A stretch of DNA of 64,000 nt from Sphagnum magellanicum (Eukaryota > Streptophyta > Sphagnopsida > Sphagnales > Sphagnaceae). The stretch is taken from NCBI GenBank assembly GCA_021904315.1, contig CM038924.1:1550001-1614000 (forward strand), given 5' to 3'. Positions 49,638-62,560 of this stretch are shown here, piece after piece (the stretch's first letter is position 1; each line of letters begins with the position of its first letter). The notes under the pieces were generated by a model, which saw nothing but the letters and a program-made list of their open reading frames with translations, searched no databases and had not been told where the DNA came from. The position numbers were made by a program, and so were the translations under genes.

Positions 49638-52600
49638 TCAATGCATGAAAATCAACTCCGGTGACTTGAACCTCTCAATGTCAAATGAACAACTAAAAAG
49701 CAAATTGTAAAAACACTGGAAATTTCCTCCTGTGCCCCATTCAATTCTTAAAAGCAATAATGTGAAAGCATAAAGGAAGAAAATGGAAAACTGGTGCCAT
49801 AATCACAAATAGCACAATATAAATCAAACATGAAAATTTTCATTCCTATCTTTTTCTAGGCCAAACATACTCCCCATAGGCATACAAGCCTACAAAAAGG
49901 CTCACAACCAAAAAAGACATAAAAGGAACAAAAATGCACCTATAATTTCACAATCACAACCCATTCGACTAGATGCCAGTAAAGAGGCCAACAACAATGC
50001 CATTGGCAATGCCAACCCCACATAAGTTTATGGCATACCAAGACAACACTAAGGATTCAACATCCAAATTACATAGAATATACATGTTGGTCAAATTAAA
50101 GATGAGAAGTATGAAGCTAAAATTTCAGTCAAAAATATATATCTATGATATTGTAGAGAGATCTCCACAACAACACTTTGAAAGATAACATGACACTTGG
50201 GTGTGCTTGAATCACTCATAGAAGTGTCAAACATTCAACTTTGAAAAACACAAAACATATGTTCAACTTCAAAACAAATTCAAGAAACCAACTCCCTTTA
50301 GAATTTTGTGCTTTCGCACCTGGCTCAACATCACTAAAACACAAACATCTAAGTGTACTTTATGAACTATTACCCCAAAACACTACACAAGGAATGTTAA
50401 ATGCTAGTCCCACAAATAATATAAGAAGTTAAAATAAACCCTTTGAGGATTTGTGTCTAAAGAAAAATCAATATGCTATAATCTATATTGGCTCCCACAA
50501 GACCATGGAAATAATCACTTTTAAAACCCAAATTGCCTCTTCCAGATTAAAACCCAAATTGCCTCTTCCAGAGCAGCTCCTAGTTCTTTCTGAGAGCTGC
50601 CACCTAAACTTTTAGCATTGGGAAGAAAGGCAATCACCCTTTTCTCACACCCCTAGAACACCAAACAAGGTTTAAAAGTTGATGTAGACAAGTTAACTTT
50701 CTGTCCTAAATATCCAAAAGATTATAGAGAAAACTCCACAAAAACATTTTGAAGGTAAACATTATGTCAGTTCCAACCAAGCCAAAACAAACACAAGAAT
50801 AAATAATGCAGTCATAACCTTGAGAATGTCATTTATAATGTAACAGAATATCACCTTCATTATGAACAATAATGTTTAGCTGGTATCCAAGTTAGATTCT
50901 CTACTGACTATATGAGCTCCTTACAATGGGTATATTTAGGGCAACAACACCTTTTAAGTGCTAACCAACATGCTTGATTATTCTTGTTGCTTTTAAAAAT
51001 ATGATAAAACCTGAGGACATAAATTTTTGTATGATTATTGTTTGCCCCAAGTTGAATGCACTTTCATTACATACTAAGTACACCCATTGTACTTTGGACT
51101 ATTTGTTTTTTAACTATATACAGACCTGGTGATTGATTTTGACTTGCAGTTCAAAACTTCAATGTCGTTCTTCTGCAAAAACACACATTGTAGCCTAGCA
51201 ATTCTATTATACAACCTTCACTAGTTTGCAAAACTCCTCCATACGATCTCTCAAGTTTTCATATTCACCACTAGTGCACCCAGTGATAAGCAAGTGTCCA
51301 AATTAATTCACAAGTTTGTGCTCAGCAAGTTCATTCAACAAAGGTAAAGGGACCAACTTCAATCTCATTCAAGAACTGTAATGCCAAATGATTTTTTGAA
51401 GACATCTGTCAAGAATGCCAATCATGACTTTACTTATTTCATCCTTGGATTGTTGTTTACGCACTGATGATTCACAACTTTCAACACAAAGATGTTTCCA
51501 TAGGGCTTGTTTGGATGAGAAACCAGAGACACTAGTGCTTGGCACTCCATGCACCATCTAAAATTGTCACAATGCCTTTATTGTCTCTAGTCCAAAATAC
51601 ATGCACAATTTAATTTACAGCCACCAAATCCTAACATTAGAGGATTTGATTGCCTTTGCAATCAAGGTTTCAAAGGGAGAGAGACTTCTGCAAATAGCTT
51701 CCTATAAACACTATGTATACACATCAAACAATGTAAGTAATAGATTGCTTATTCTATCACACAAGTTCGAGTAGGAAGATGGCCAATCCAGTACAATGTT
51801 TTTTGCACAGATACAAAGAAAATTAACACTAGAGTGGGGTGGACAATTTAATCAAAGAAAAGAACAGAAAGCCTTGTGCAAAGGATAAATTCTAAGGCAA
51901 ATAATGTGCATGTTTGTTGCAGTGGGAGCAACAATATTGCAAGTTGGGGTTTCATCAACCCTAAAATCACCTCCCAATGAAAAATTATCATTCTTTCAAA
52001 GGAGAGCTCTTGTCCAAGATCTGATGTAACAAAGTGCATGCAATTCTTAGGAGGTGTCGCATTTCCCTGAGTAACTGAATGGGAATCATCACCAAGCAAG
52101 CAAGTAGCCTATGCCATTTCATCCTCAACCCTCTCAACATCCTCTTTCTCTCCCAATCCAAAGGCATTTTTGAAGAAACATGTGAAATTTAACCCAAAAA
52201 ATAAAACATGCACACACGCACCTGCAGATCCAACACTTGAGGTCTAGAATCTCCTTCCCACATGTCTCCAGAGTATTTGGTTCCTAAATCTTGGTCAGTT
52301 TTGACACAAGGTTCTCATCCACCCTTGTTCGCTTTCTTTTGTATTGTCAGTTTTGTGCTACCCTAGTTCCTGATTCGCATAATCCAAGCTTCTTGCACCA
52401 CCGCTCTCTTTCATCATTAGATTCTTATAGTGGTTCATTATCATGTATCCTAAGTCCTCGCACTTCAACCCCGTGCAATTTCTCCCTTGCGACAACTTGC
52501 TCCTAATTTACTATTGCTGCCACCATCGTAAAAAAATGACGATAAAACAAAACTGTTCAAACTTTCATCATTCCAAATAATTGTCAAAAATAGTCATTTT

Positions 52601-53059
52601 GATGCATAATTGTTGACCAAGTGACCATTTGTAATTGTTATGATTGATGACTATGATGTAACCATCTGAATGATGAAAAAGAATCCTATATCTTATTTAT
52701 ATAAACTAGTTCGATTATCATCATCACTCGAATAAGAGAATGTGACTTTTCTCACACTAAAAGCCATGACATATGTGAATGTGAGAAATTTTGTGTTTTC
52801 ATCCATTACAATATACAATTTAATGTGATATTTCTTGTGGCATATAGTACATTGAAATGTCAAGTTGACATGAGGTAATGACACACATGACACAAATGTA
52901 ATATATGTCAACCACATTCTCTTGTAGTGATCCGATGAACAAGTGGAAATTATTATTTTCATGTCAAAGCACATGTGAAAATTTTGCCCCAAACAAATCA
53001 TTGTGGTGATTATGAGGACTGACCAGAAAGTTGTGTTACATTTGACAACGAGATGTTCC
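49638..53059. other. spacer upstream of the IFT144 pseudogene
   Basis: No further IFT144 exons are recognised. A minus-strand stretch near 50020-49960 could encode a hydrophobic peptide (CGVGIANGIVVGLFTG), but it is followed by a stop and I cannot identify it. Otherwise AT-rich with short random open frames. Confidence 0.4.
50521..50572. repeat. perfect 26-bp tandem duplication
   Basis: Two identical 26-bp copies (50521-50546, 50547-50572) starting TTAAAACCCAAATTGCC. Their identity marks a very recent event. Confidence 0.95.
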
Positions 53060-55124
53060 CTTTTGTTTACTTTTCTTATTTCATATCCAATGGCTTGTGA
53101 GGAATCTGCAGCTCAAATCAAGACTCACATTAGGCTACATCATTTTTCTCTTCAATTTATGCAGTCAGTAGATTTTTCCTATCTGATGATGAAAAGGCTT
53201 TTTACAGTTGTAAATTTGAACCCAACTCATTGATCAAGCTTTCATGTCAACTTTCATGGGCAAGCAGTGAGCTCTTCACTCCCTGTCCCACTAAAAGCAT
53301 CATCACCAGCAAGCTTACAAAGAAAAAATGGTTTTTCTTTGAATTTGTGATGTAGCTTGCAGTGGCATTTATCAAAAAGATTTGACCCAAAATTGGCTAT
53401 AAATCAGATATCAAAGGAAAATAATCCTAATGTCCTTTTCTGTTCTTGCCTACCTACCCCAGAACCTATTGTAGAAATCAGACAATTTCTCCCAAAAAAA
53501 TCAAAATCTGGTGAATTTGGACCATTATAATTTCATTACAAATCCTTTGTGCCTAGGTCGAACTCAGATTTCTCAGGTAAAAAAAAATTCACCACAAACA
53601 GGAAAGCATGTGTGTGTAAGATCTTAATAACTAGAAGTGGAAAGAAAAAATTAGCAAAAATCCGCATATTTTTATATTTGGTTTTCAGTATGTAGCCAAA
53701 AATATGAAAGATCATTTAACATTTGACTGTCATAAACCTTCCTAGGCATGGTTGTCACTTTCTCTACATTCCTTTGGATGATCCCCACTTTGGCTGCATC
53801 AAAACATGCTCTTTAAAAAAACACTAGCTTTGCTTGAGGGAATTCCAAATTATCCTGTACATCCTTTGAGGAACTCATAGACATATTTGTCAAATTGTTT
53901 AGCATAATGTGACTGGTTTTTTACATTAAAAAGTCCTCATAGATTGCTTCAATGGGCAGGTAATAACCAAGATGAGACAGGGTCTCAATGGGAGTGGGGA
54001 CCCATACCTCAATACCGATATGAGAGACATGTTCGGTACTAAGATTGCATTTAGTGACTGGGATGGTATTGTCTTTCAAGCTATGAGTCTTTCATTATAG
54101 CACTTATGTTTCATCTTTATCCAACAGTTCATTAAATATTGATGGGCTCCAATCTAAATGGAGAGGTCCCAAGTGATCAAGTTAAGAAAAATATTTTATG
54201 AGTCTTAGATCTTGGTCCATGGCATGTGACTAGTTCTTTACAAGTTTATGTTTCATGCATGTGAGAAGTTCAAAATGAAAATTTGACACCCTATTGGATT
54301 GTTCCCTTTGCTTAAGGGTTTTTCTTTTTTGCTTTCACAGTGTTTTGACAAGTTCAAAGTTCAAACTTAGACCCAGCTCCTAGATTAGGCTTGCATGGAC
54401 ATGTTATAAACTCTTCAATGGGTGTTCCATTCAAGCGATCAGCAACCTCAGGCTTAAGGGTATGGACTATGCACTTATATGTCATGACTGTGATGGATGT
54501 TTTTGGTAGCCCAGTAATTCCAAAATACAATGAAAAATGAATAACATATTGGAAGCCACATCTTGTGATCATATGAGTGTCAGACTTGGTATCCTTTTCT
54601 ATTCGTTGATTTAGTTATGAAACAACTTGAAGTTTAATTCCATTCATTGACTAAGGTTTCAGTGGCACTTAGCAAGTCTCAGGCCTTGACATACCTGTTG
54701 CCTGAAATGCATCATCTGTAGCAAACGTAGAAGGGAACCTAAGTATCTTTTGTAGGACATGGAGTCATGGGTTCCTTCACTTGAAAAATGAAATCAAGGT
54801 CCAGTACATTCCTTAAATCGCATCTTGTCTTGTCAAATGGTATAAGCATGTTGCACTGCCTGCCTCTCATGGAAGTACACTGACGGTCATGAACAGTGCC
54901 TGGCACCACAAATGTCACTAAATGTAATGGAAGGGAAATTGCATTTCATGGGTCACAGGTTCCAAACCGCATTTCTAATGCTGGGTTCAAATCAGTGTTG
55001 AGTAATGACAAGAAAAATCACAACAATATATTGAGTATCAAGTACCATTTTTTGGGGGGATGATTCTTGTTTTCTAAAGAATTGTTTTATCTACCAGGTA
55101 AAGATTGTGAGACTGAGGCCTGCA
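53060..55124. repeat. fragments of the dispersed repeat family
   Basis: 53060-53330 matches 31200-31400 and 42900-43080 (ending CATCATCACCAGCAAGCTTA). 53345-53480 is a direct and 53670-53820 an inverted copy of the recurrent 150-bp module. Further diverged fragments follow to about 54700. No gene. Confidence 0.6.
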
Positions 55125-55480
55125 TTACACCAGGAGTCAGGGCCCAAAAAACTTGGGGCCAACGGTCACATTTTTGGCTTGTTGTTTGGCCCCAACTTCC
55201 TAATACCTGCTAGAACTTTGACGTCAGGATATTAATAAATGCTGGAACATTGGCCCAAGGCTTGCAAACTGGCTTCCCAAATTTGATGGTATCCTTCTTT
55301 CAGCCTTGGGGACAATACAAGGCCATAAAGTTCAGCATTTACTAGTAGCCTGGGGCAAATTGAAAATATTTTTTCTAGTTCAGCCTTGACTCCTAGTGTA
55401 AAGACCTTGGGACCAATTTCAACTTTTGCACCAATAGGAAAGCGATTTGGGTTGAACATTGGCCCTGACTCTTAGTGTAA
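55125..55480. mobile_element. 356-bp inverted-repeat element (MITE-like)
   Basis: The left end TTACACCAGGAGTCAGGGCC and the right end in reverse TTACACTAAGAGTCAGGGCC match at 18 of 20 positions. An internal copy of the end motif (GACTCCTAGTGTAAAG) lies at about 55389. No target duplication could be fixed, so the superfamily is open. No coding sequence. Confidence 0.7.
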
Positions 55481-55670
55481 AGAAGGGCTCAATCACATTA
55501 TGCATTGTTCGTGCCCCTAAACTTGATCCTTTAAGTTTGTATGTATCTTGGTCAACTTCCATAGATTTTCTTGGATATTAACTTTGAAAGATGGGGGTGA
55601 CACAATTGGCAAGAGTCAGTTCTGGAGGCAACATAAACAAGCAAATTAACAGGTCCTCAAGTGTTTTAGA

Positions 55671-56133
55671 CCAGTGCTACCTGGTTTTTCTTTCGTTTAT
55701 TAACCACTGGATACCTAGTTTTTTTTTCTTCAATTTTTTTTGGAAACCACACAGGTTATCAATATATTAAAATTTTGATTGCCAGGTAAAATATTTAAGA
55801 AATTGGGTAATAACTATTAGTTATGCATAAGGGTAGGCTATCAAATAATTGGCTGATAGCCACCTCATTTTTGTTGACTATTAACTGAATGTAAGGTTTT
55901 TTTAAAAATAAAATGGAGGTATTTTTTATTTTTTATTTCTTAATTTTTTGTATCGGTGCCTACAGATTAATAACCGACCTGGATGATAATCAGGTCATCC
56001 AGGTAGGTTATTAGATTTCTGAGAATTCAATACCAGGCAGTTATCAACCAAACTGGTTGTCAAAAGATCAAGAACAAACTGATAGGTTATTAAAATTGAC
56101 CTGGGTCAAAAATCAACAACCAGCCAACACTGG
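55671..56133. mobile_element. 463-bp inverted-repeat element (MITE-like)
   Basis: The left end CCAGTGCTACCTGGTTTTTC and the right end in reverse CCAGTGTTGGCTGGTTGTTG are related. TAATAACC / GGTTATTA and ACCTGG motifs recur inside in both orientations. Target duplication not evident. No coding sequence. Confidence 0.5.
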
Positions 56134-57900
56134 TATGATGATTAAAGATTTGGCCTTCATATTCAGTTTACAGCCAGATTTGCCTAAATCTTCATAGGCA
56201 TGAATGCCACTTTCTCTACATCTTCCCATGGATGATCTTCAATCGCCATAGGTTCAAAATTTATAAATTCAAGTATCAGAAAACCCAATCATCAAGGGCT
56301 TTCCAATATTACCAAGAGTTCATTTAAATGTTTTTTAATTTTTTTGATTATTTTTTTTGTCAAAATTGTTGAATATTCAATAACTCCCACACAATAAGTC
56401 TAAATAATATGACACCACCTCTGTGCACCCGTACCCAATTAGGGCTTTCCATCAATACCAATTGTGCAAGGGAGGCACTTGGTTTGAGGGATCTCAACAT
56501 GATAAACAAAATAACTACCTTCCTTAATAGATAAATTTATCTATAGTCCTCTATTTCACTTTATATTAATCTCACTATTAGTCATGAGGTTAAGCTTTAG
56601 TGATTTAGTGTTATTTTTTCTTTTTCCAATTTTGTAATGTGACCAAAGGCTTGATCATCCACAAGAAGAATGAGCCAAACTTAGCTTATTCATGAGATAT
56701 GAGAGTGAAAGAATTTATCCTTCTACATCCCTGGCTACTTACTGGATCCTTGTATAAAGACCTTGTGATTTGAAATTTCTTTTCCTTGCAATCTGGTGAA
56801 TTTAGAACTTTTTCTTTTCATGCAAAATCTTTTGCTTCTGTGAAAATGTCATTTGCAGGTTTTAAAATGGCAAAAAATCAGCCCTGATAAAATCATTGTG
56901 GCTATGATAGGTTCACCTAAAAGATGTGTTTCATGTGATGGGTTCCAAAAACATTTTTTCTGTTGGGGATTAATGGCTTAAAAATAAGGGCTTGATGGGC
57001 TTGACTGCAGGACATGGGCTTTGACTCCCCTTGCACTTGATCCTTTCTCTAGTGTGGAACTTCTCTTTTTATCAAGTAAATGTAAAGAGGTGGAATTTTT
57101 TTATGTCAAAACCTTTTTTCTTCAAAATAAGGGCAAGGCCAAGAAAAATGAAGCCCTCAAATGAAAATCAAATTGAAAACATCATTCCAAGGAAATGTAT
57201 AAGGAAAATTAGTGGTTTTTTCCTCCAAAATTCTAATGTTGCATCATATGGGAACATCCCTAGAGAAATTTAACATTAAATGGAGGGTAGTTTTTTACAA
57301 CTTGTCCAAAAAGATTTTTAAAACTCCTACAAAATAGCCCCCTCTAAAGCCCAAGTAGAAATGTGGTGAACTTTTTTCAAGAATTTTTTTCAAAATTTGA
57401 AGATTTTTTCCTTAAAAAAAAGAGCAATATATAGAAGAACATTCCTTTTTATTTATATTTTTTCATTTAAGAAAAATTCCACACCAAATAAAAGTTGAGG
57501 TGCTAAGGAAAATGCATTCGTTTATAATTTATTATAACACATGGCAATTATTCTTGTTTGTTGTAATAACATTTCGCATACTCACAAAAGCTAACAAAAG
57601 GTTCCATGCCAATCTCACCGACAAATCACCAAAGTGCACTAGTACTCAACAGTGCACCAGGAGTGATGGATTCTAAGACCTGCGCATGATACAAAACTTG
57701 ATATCACTAGGTTCTTGTCATATTTCTAAACAAAATGTTTAACATAGTTCCAATTTTTTTTATTCTAAATTTTTTATTTATGGCAAGTGTGAGGTAGTGG
57801 GGTAGAAAGGAAGTGATCTGATGAATTTGTTAATGATGAATCTTTCACTATTTTTCAAAAGCAGTTGAAAAAATCTTGTCAATTTTTTGCATTTTCATTC
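56134..57900 (+). repeat. dispersed repeat, pair of 15791-17400
   Basis: 56240-57900 is collinear with 15791-17400. It also contains an inverted (56160-56240) and a direct (56628-56780) copy of the recurrent 150-bp module, the latter with TTTTGTAATGTGACCAAAGG and TCATGAGATATGAGAGTGAA. Confidence 0.65.
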
Positions 57901-60130
57901 TAAATATGTTTTCCCTCCAAATTTTTGTAAATTCACCAAAAAACCAATATTTTGAACCCACTAATACTACTGTCTTATTGAGATGTACCATTAAACTTTC
58001 AAGATTTTATGATTGTTCAATGTGAGAACATGATTTTCTGTTTATTCTAACCATAAAGTGAAATACTCCTCGTTACCCATTTCACACATTGTAGTGCAAT
58101 TACTAATGTGAAAAAAACAGAAAGCTTTTAAATCACAATAGTCGCAATTCAAACACACACAGAACAGACACAATATTTTGTATTTTATTTCTTTCCTTGC
58201 ATTGATTATTAAGAGAAAGAGTGTGAGTCGTGACCTTATACCTTTGGAAAGGTTTTAATTTTGTGCTACCATTTGCCATTATACAAATGCCTTGAATGCA
58301 TTGGGATACAAATTGAGCACCCACACATTCCAAGTACCCAATTGTGTGAACAACCCTCCATCAGTGACAAGCAAGCAACCAAGCAGTCCATTGGGAAAAA
58401 GCGTAAAAGAGAATGCAGGGAGATAAATGAGGAGGAATGAGAAAGGAGGAGCTAACTTAGTAGCTAGGCTACCAATGTTTGATTTAATCATAATGTGCAA
58501 ATTTCATGAAAGAGATCATATTCCCAAAGTAACAACATGGGCTCCAAAAGGGTTGCAAGTTTGCTCTCTCTCCAAGTTGATAGGTTTATACCTCTTTTGC
58601 CCTGGGGGCTGTTACAGGGCCAAAAAGTGTCAAATTAAAATATTCACTTTGAATTTAACCTACACCCATTTACTTGGGCTTGTATCAATGTTCACCACAT
58701 ACAACATACAGCAATCATTATTGGCCCATCTCCACACATTATAAGTATGAAAAAATGGACAACATAAAGAGAGAGGCTAGGTATTTAAATGTCACCATGG
58801 GAACCAATCGTTATGACTGGCCAATAAAAAATAGTCATTTCCTCTCACTAGCTACTCTGACCAGACCTTTGGTACTGGTGGAAAGCTCTCTATGAGTAAA
58901 GGGTGCATGGAGATGGTTTTGTAATGTTTTAGACATACAATGCAGGAGTTATTGAATATTGAACAATTTTGTCATTGAAAATATAGTAAAACTAAAACAA
59001 AAAATTGGAAAGAAACTGAGGTGTGCTTTTCCATACTATTGGAAAGTGCTCAATGAGTAGGATCTTATGGGGGTGATGTAAGGTGCAGGAGAATTTGAAT
59101 AATCTTTGCAATTGGAAGTTCAATAGAAATTCAGAATTCTATTTTAATTGAAATTTTCAATTTTGTGATGTATTGGGTCAATACAGTGGTGGTCATCCAC
59201 AAGAGGAATTACTCAAATTTGGCTACAGGTTAGAGAGAAAAGTAGAATTTAAAAAAGAATCCTGCTATATTTTGGCAACATGTTGGAACATGGTGATTTC
59301 GGAATATTTTTCCTCAGAATTTGGCTCTGATAACTTCACTCTTGGCCCGCCTGCACAGGCCACACCACTGATTTATTTGGTGGCGAATTTTCGCCATTTT
59401 GCAATAAATAATTTGAAAATAGAGTACTTTACCACAAATTCCCTGCGTTTTTGGAAAAGAAAAAAACCCAAAACGCCAAAAAGCGAATGAAAAAAATTTC
59501 CCAATTGCGTAAGATATGAAAAGGTACATAATTTTTTTCCAATCACATATTTTGAATATTGCGAAATTTCAGTAAATCTACTTAAGGGAGGATCGCCAAG
59601 TAATCAACATTACAAAATCAAAATAAGAACCCATGCAACCTATTAAGTTCATGTTCCAAGTACACACGATGAAGCTTTCGAATGGCATCGACAAGTTCGA
59701 AAACTACAACTCGTAATTTAAATGGGTTTTACTTTCCGAATTGTGTTTATTTGGTGGGGGCCGCGCGAACGCGAGCCCCCTCTGCCACAAATTACGACGT
59801 GCATGCCCCCCTAAGGAAGTTGCTAGGGTCACCCGTTCCTTCGTGCAATGGGATAGGATGTCCTAGGCCATCGGCCATCTTGACCACCGATTGACCCCGC
59901 CCAGGTAAGTAGATTCAAAATCTTATCTTGCCGTTTTTATACCCTTTCTTCCGTCTCCAATGCCAAAGCCTATGGGACATCTCCCAACAGCTTCCCTTCC
60001 CTTCCCTTTCCACGCTGCTTGCAGATCTATCTCTTAGCGACCAGCAAAAAAAACATCGCACTCCTCGTGCGCACAATTGAGATCCTTTTCTTGTTTTTGT
60101 GTGTGACACTCTCTCTCTCTGCCGGCGCAG
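57901..60130. other. spacer, becoming CpG-richer after 59.6 kb
   Basis: 59160-59290 is another copy of the 150-bp module (GGTGGTCATCCACAAGAGGA). From about 59600 the composition changes, with several CpGs, a GGCCGCGCGAACGCGAGCC stretch at 59759, and pyrimidine-rich runs (CCCTTCCCTTCCCTTTCC at about 59995, CTCTCTCTCTCT at about 60110). This resembles a plant gene's 5' region. A 70-codon open frame at 59682-59894 is unrecognised. Confidence 0.4.
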
Positions 60131-60292
60131 ATTGGTGTTCTTCGAAGTCTTGCTTTCGGCTGGTGAATTTTCTAGCAGCTTATGAAGCAAATGCTGCCTC
60201 CGGTAGTCACTTTTGCCAAATTGCAGAGAGACTCGATGAGGGAGAACAAGATGGTGGGAGTTTGGTACACTTTGCTGACGCTAATTTAACCG
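60131..60292 (+). pseudogene. isolated exon of an ankyrin-repeat protein
   Basis: Between a CTGCCGGCGCAG acceptor and an ACCG|GTGATT donor the frame reads LVNFLAA... then HFCQIAERLDEGE... HFADANLTG. Spacing of F..IA..LDEG...DAN equals that at the start of plant ankyrin/TPR proteins of the Arabidopsis At3g04710 type, where the next residues are ALHFAA. No stop interrupts this exon, but no following ankyrin exon could be found in the next 1.1 kb and no start codon exon is evident. It is therefore probably a stranded fragment; an intact gene with long introns running past what I recognise is a less likely alternative. Confidence 0.45.
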
Positions 60293-60720
60293 GTGATTGT
60301 CAACTTGGGTGTTGGGCTAGCTCATTGATGGTATAGTATTTGAATTTTGCACGGGATTTCTCCCACTCCTGCTGTAACTGCTCATTCTGGAACTGCTCTT
60401 TCTTTCATTGTGTACACTCTAGCTTGATGAAGCTAGTACTTTTTGTCATATAGTATGCATTTGAGACTTATGATTTGTTGGTTCAGGTCTGTAGGTGATT
60501 TGTGGGCAGTGGTGATCAAGGAAGTCTCTCTTCTAAGGCAGCATCCCCTCATAAAGATGCGGTTCTTCCAAAGGCCTTGATTTCACATGGTGGGTTTAAA
60601 ACATCATTCCAGAGACAGATCTAAAGTGCTGCCAAGAAACAACCATTTGGACATCTGATGTGCCTTTGTCAAGGTACATCCACTTTTCTCACCCAGGAAG
60701 AAACACCACAATATTCAGCA

Positions 60721-60742
60721 CCCTAAACCCTAAACCTAAACC
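60721..60742 (+). promoter_or_regulatory. telobox-like CCCTAAA repeats
   Basis: CCCTAAACCCTAAACCTAAA: two plant telomere-type units plus a diverged third. Such teloboxes occur in plant promoters and 5' regions; two units are too few for an interstitial telomere. A role here is unproven. Confidence 0.4.
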
Positions 60743-61051
60743 AACCTCGACTCTCTCTCTCACATCCTGCTAAATGTCTGATCAGAGCTTGGTGTACCAC
60801 TGTTAGCTGAGCAGGTTCTCAATTTCCTTGCCTCCTGGAAATTGATTGCAAACTTGCAGATCCCTGTTTGAATTACATTTGTGTAGATTAGAAGGTTGTG
60901 GGTTTGGGTTTAGAGCTGAATCAATCATTCACCTGTTTTTGTTTCTTTTGCTGCTACCTGCACTTGTCAGATGGTCACGTTGGAGATGAATGACTTCTTA
61001 TTCTATGGCAAGTATGAGCCCATCTGGATCATCAACACCACCTTGAGGAGA

Positions 61052-61092
61052 ATGGCACCCTATAGCTAGCAGTATCTATCCTAGGGTGCCAT
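61052..61092. other. perfect 11-bp inverted repeat
   Basis: ATGGCACCCTA (61052-61062) and TAGGGTGCCAT (61082-61092) are exact reverse complements around a 19-base loop. It could form a small hairpin. No terminator or RNA gene context is seen. Confidence 0.7.
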
Positions 61093-61136
61093 GCCAAGGT
61101 TATCCTTATTCCAACAATAGTGATTGTTATGTCTTG

Positions 61137-61344
61137 ATTCCCATACTGGAGCTAATGGTGCCCATGTGTTGTACCAGATGCAACAAGAAGGTGCATGAGC
61201 AGATTTTGGAGCTGGAGGGTGTCCACTGAGTCATATGTGATCAGAGCATGCACAAGGTGATCATCACTGGTTTCATTACAGAAAGTACTGAAGAAGGCCA
61301 GGCACATGAAGAGGAGATCTCAATTCTCGACTACATTTAGGTAG
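61137..61344 (+). pseudogene. HIPP-type heavy-metal-associated domain, broken
   Basis: Frame from 61137 reads LMVPMCCTRCNKKVHEQI... LELEGVH, then TGA (61227-61229), then DQSMHKVIITGF. After a one-base shift near 61275 it continues QKVLKKARHMKRRSQF to TAG (61342-61344). This is the HMA fold of plant isoprenylated/heavy-metal-associated plant proteins, with the metal-binding CxxC present as CCTRC, the GV turn, the VTG-type strand and the basic KVLKKARxMKRRS end. A C-terminal CaaX box is absent. The combination of a stop and a frameshift makes it a pseudogene. An N-terminal part upstream is not identifiable. Confidence 0.8.
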
Positions 61345-62560
61345 ATAACCATTTTGTTGGATTCCAATTACCCTTCTTCACCCAGGCGCATTGTTTTGCC
61401 TTTAGTATTAGCTCGAAGCACCACAGGAGAGAAAATTTGTCATACCTAGCACAGACAGTCAGAAGATTGGTAGTCTTTGTTGCTTATAAGACTGCTTATT
61501 ATTATAGCTGTGATTTGTGTGAAAACATTTGTAGAAAACTATGAATTGGATCAAAAATGTGTCATCTGAGTAGGTTGTTGCAGACACTGTTTTCATGAAC
61601 TTATAATCTTCTCCAACAGTCCCCCCCCCCCTTTTGCTCAGGGTAAACAATGAATGTGCTCAATGCTTTTTCCCAATGCTTTTTTGCACTGAGCAAGTAC
61701 TCTGAATTCCTGACTGAAAAGGTCCACCCATTTGGGAGTTTTAAAATTTTGCAATATTGGTGAATTTTTTGTGTCTTGCAAAAAAGAATTTTACATTTTT
61801 GAAAACCATGTTTTTGGCAAGGTTTTTCACCAAATGGTGAAAATTCAGCAAAAGAATTTCACTGATTTGATTCCACCTGTAGCAATCTAGGACTTGTCTC
61901 ACCCTTGTGTGCAAGTAATGCCTGTCTTTCTGGTGGATTTGTAGTGTAGAATGGTTGACATCCCATTCTGAACAAAGATGGACATTCACAAAATTTTAAA
62001 CTGCTAACTCAGACCATTAAAAACAAAGATCCCAACTTAGACAAATTCTGGTATTAATCTGGCAAGGGAAGTGGCATGATAATCTAGGACAACTGGTTAT
62101 GTACAAGAGAACAGGCCAGCCAGGGCCAATCCCAGACACCAGCCAAGCCTGTACGTGAGCCTGGGAGAGCAAGCTCTTTGAGTCCAAAATGAGCTCTAGC
62201 TGGCCTGTTCCCTGGCATTAAGGACTCTGAGGAAAGAATTATGGAAATGCAGCACATTCCAGAAGCAACAGATCTGGCATATTCAGCAGTCCGAATGTTC
62301 CACGTAGGAATGTGGTGGGCCTGGTGAGCAATGCCATCCAGTGATAACTGGTTATTCCAAGGCCTGTTCCAGAACATATCCACTGTACTGTTGCTTCAAG
62401 TCCGAAGCATGGTCTCCACTAGGGATTCAGTGTACAACTGAAAATTGGCCAACCAAAAGTGAAACTAGCAGATGGCTGCCATTCAAAATGCTGATAAAGC
62501 GTTGGAATAGACACCGAATCCTGTTATGTATGGAGGATGGCAGAGCTAGCAGGCCTTTGT
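61345..62560. other. spacer, no gene seen
   Basis: Contains a C11 run at 61621-61631. An imperfect inverted pair GAACAGGCCAGC (about 62110) and GCTGGCCTGTTCC (about 62199) is followed by AACTGGTTAT repeated at 62091 and 62346; this may be an old foldback element. No coding sequence is supported. Confidence 0.4.

Larger units (their letters stand above)
60293..61136. other. gene-like spacer, unassigned
   Basis: Moderately GC-richer than the repeats. Contains a telobox-like motif and a hairpin (listed separately). An open stretch at 60971-61068 ends in stops. No domain recognised. Confidence 0.35.

Noticed and set aside
60721-60742. Interstitial telomere
   Set aside because: Only two perfect CCCTAAA units; more like a telobox or chance occurrence.
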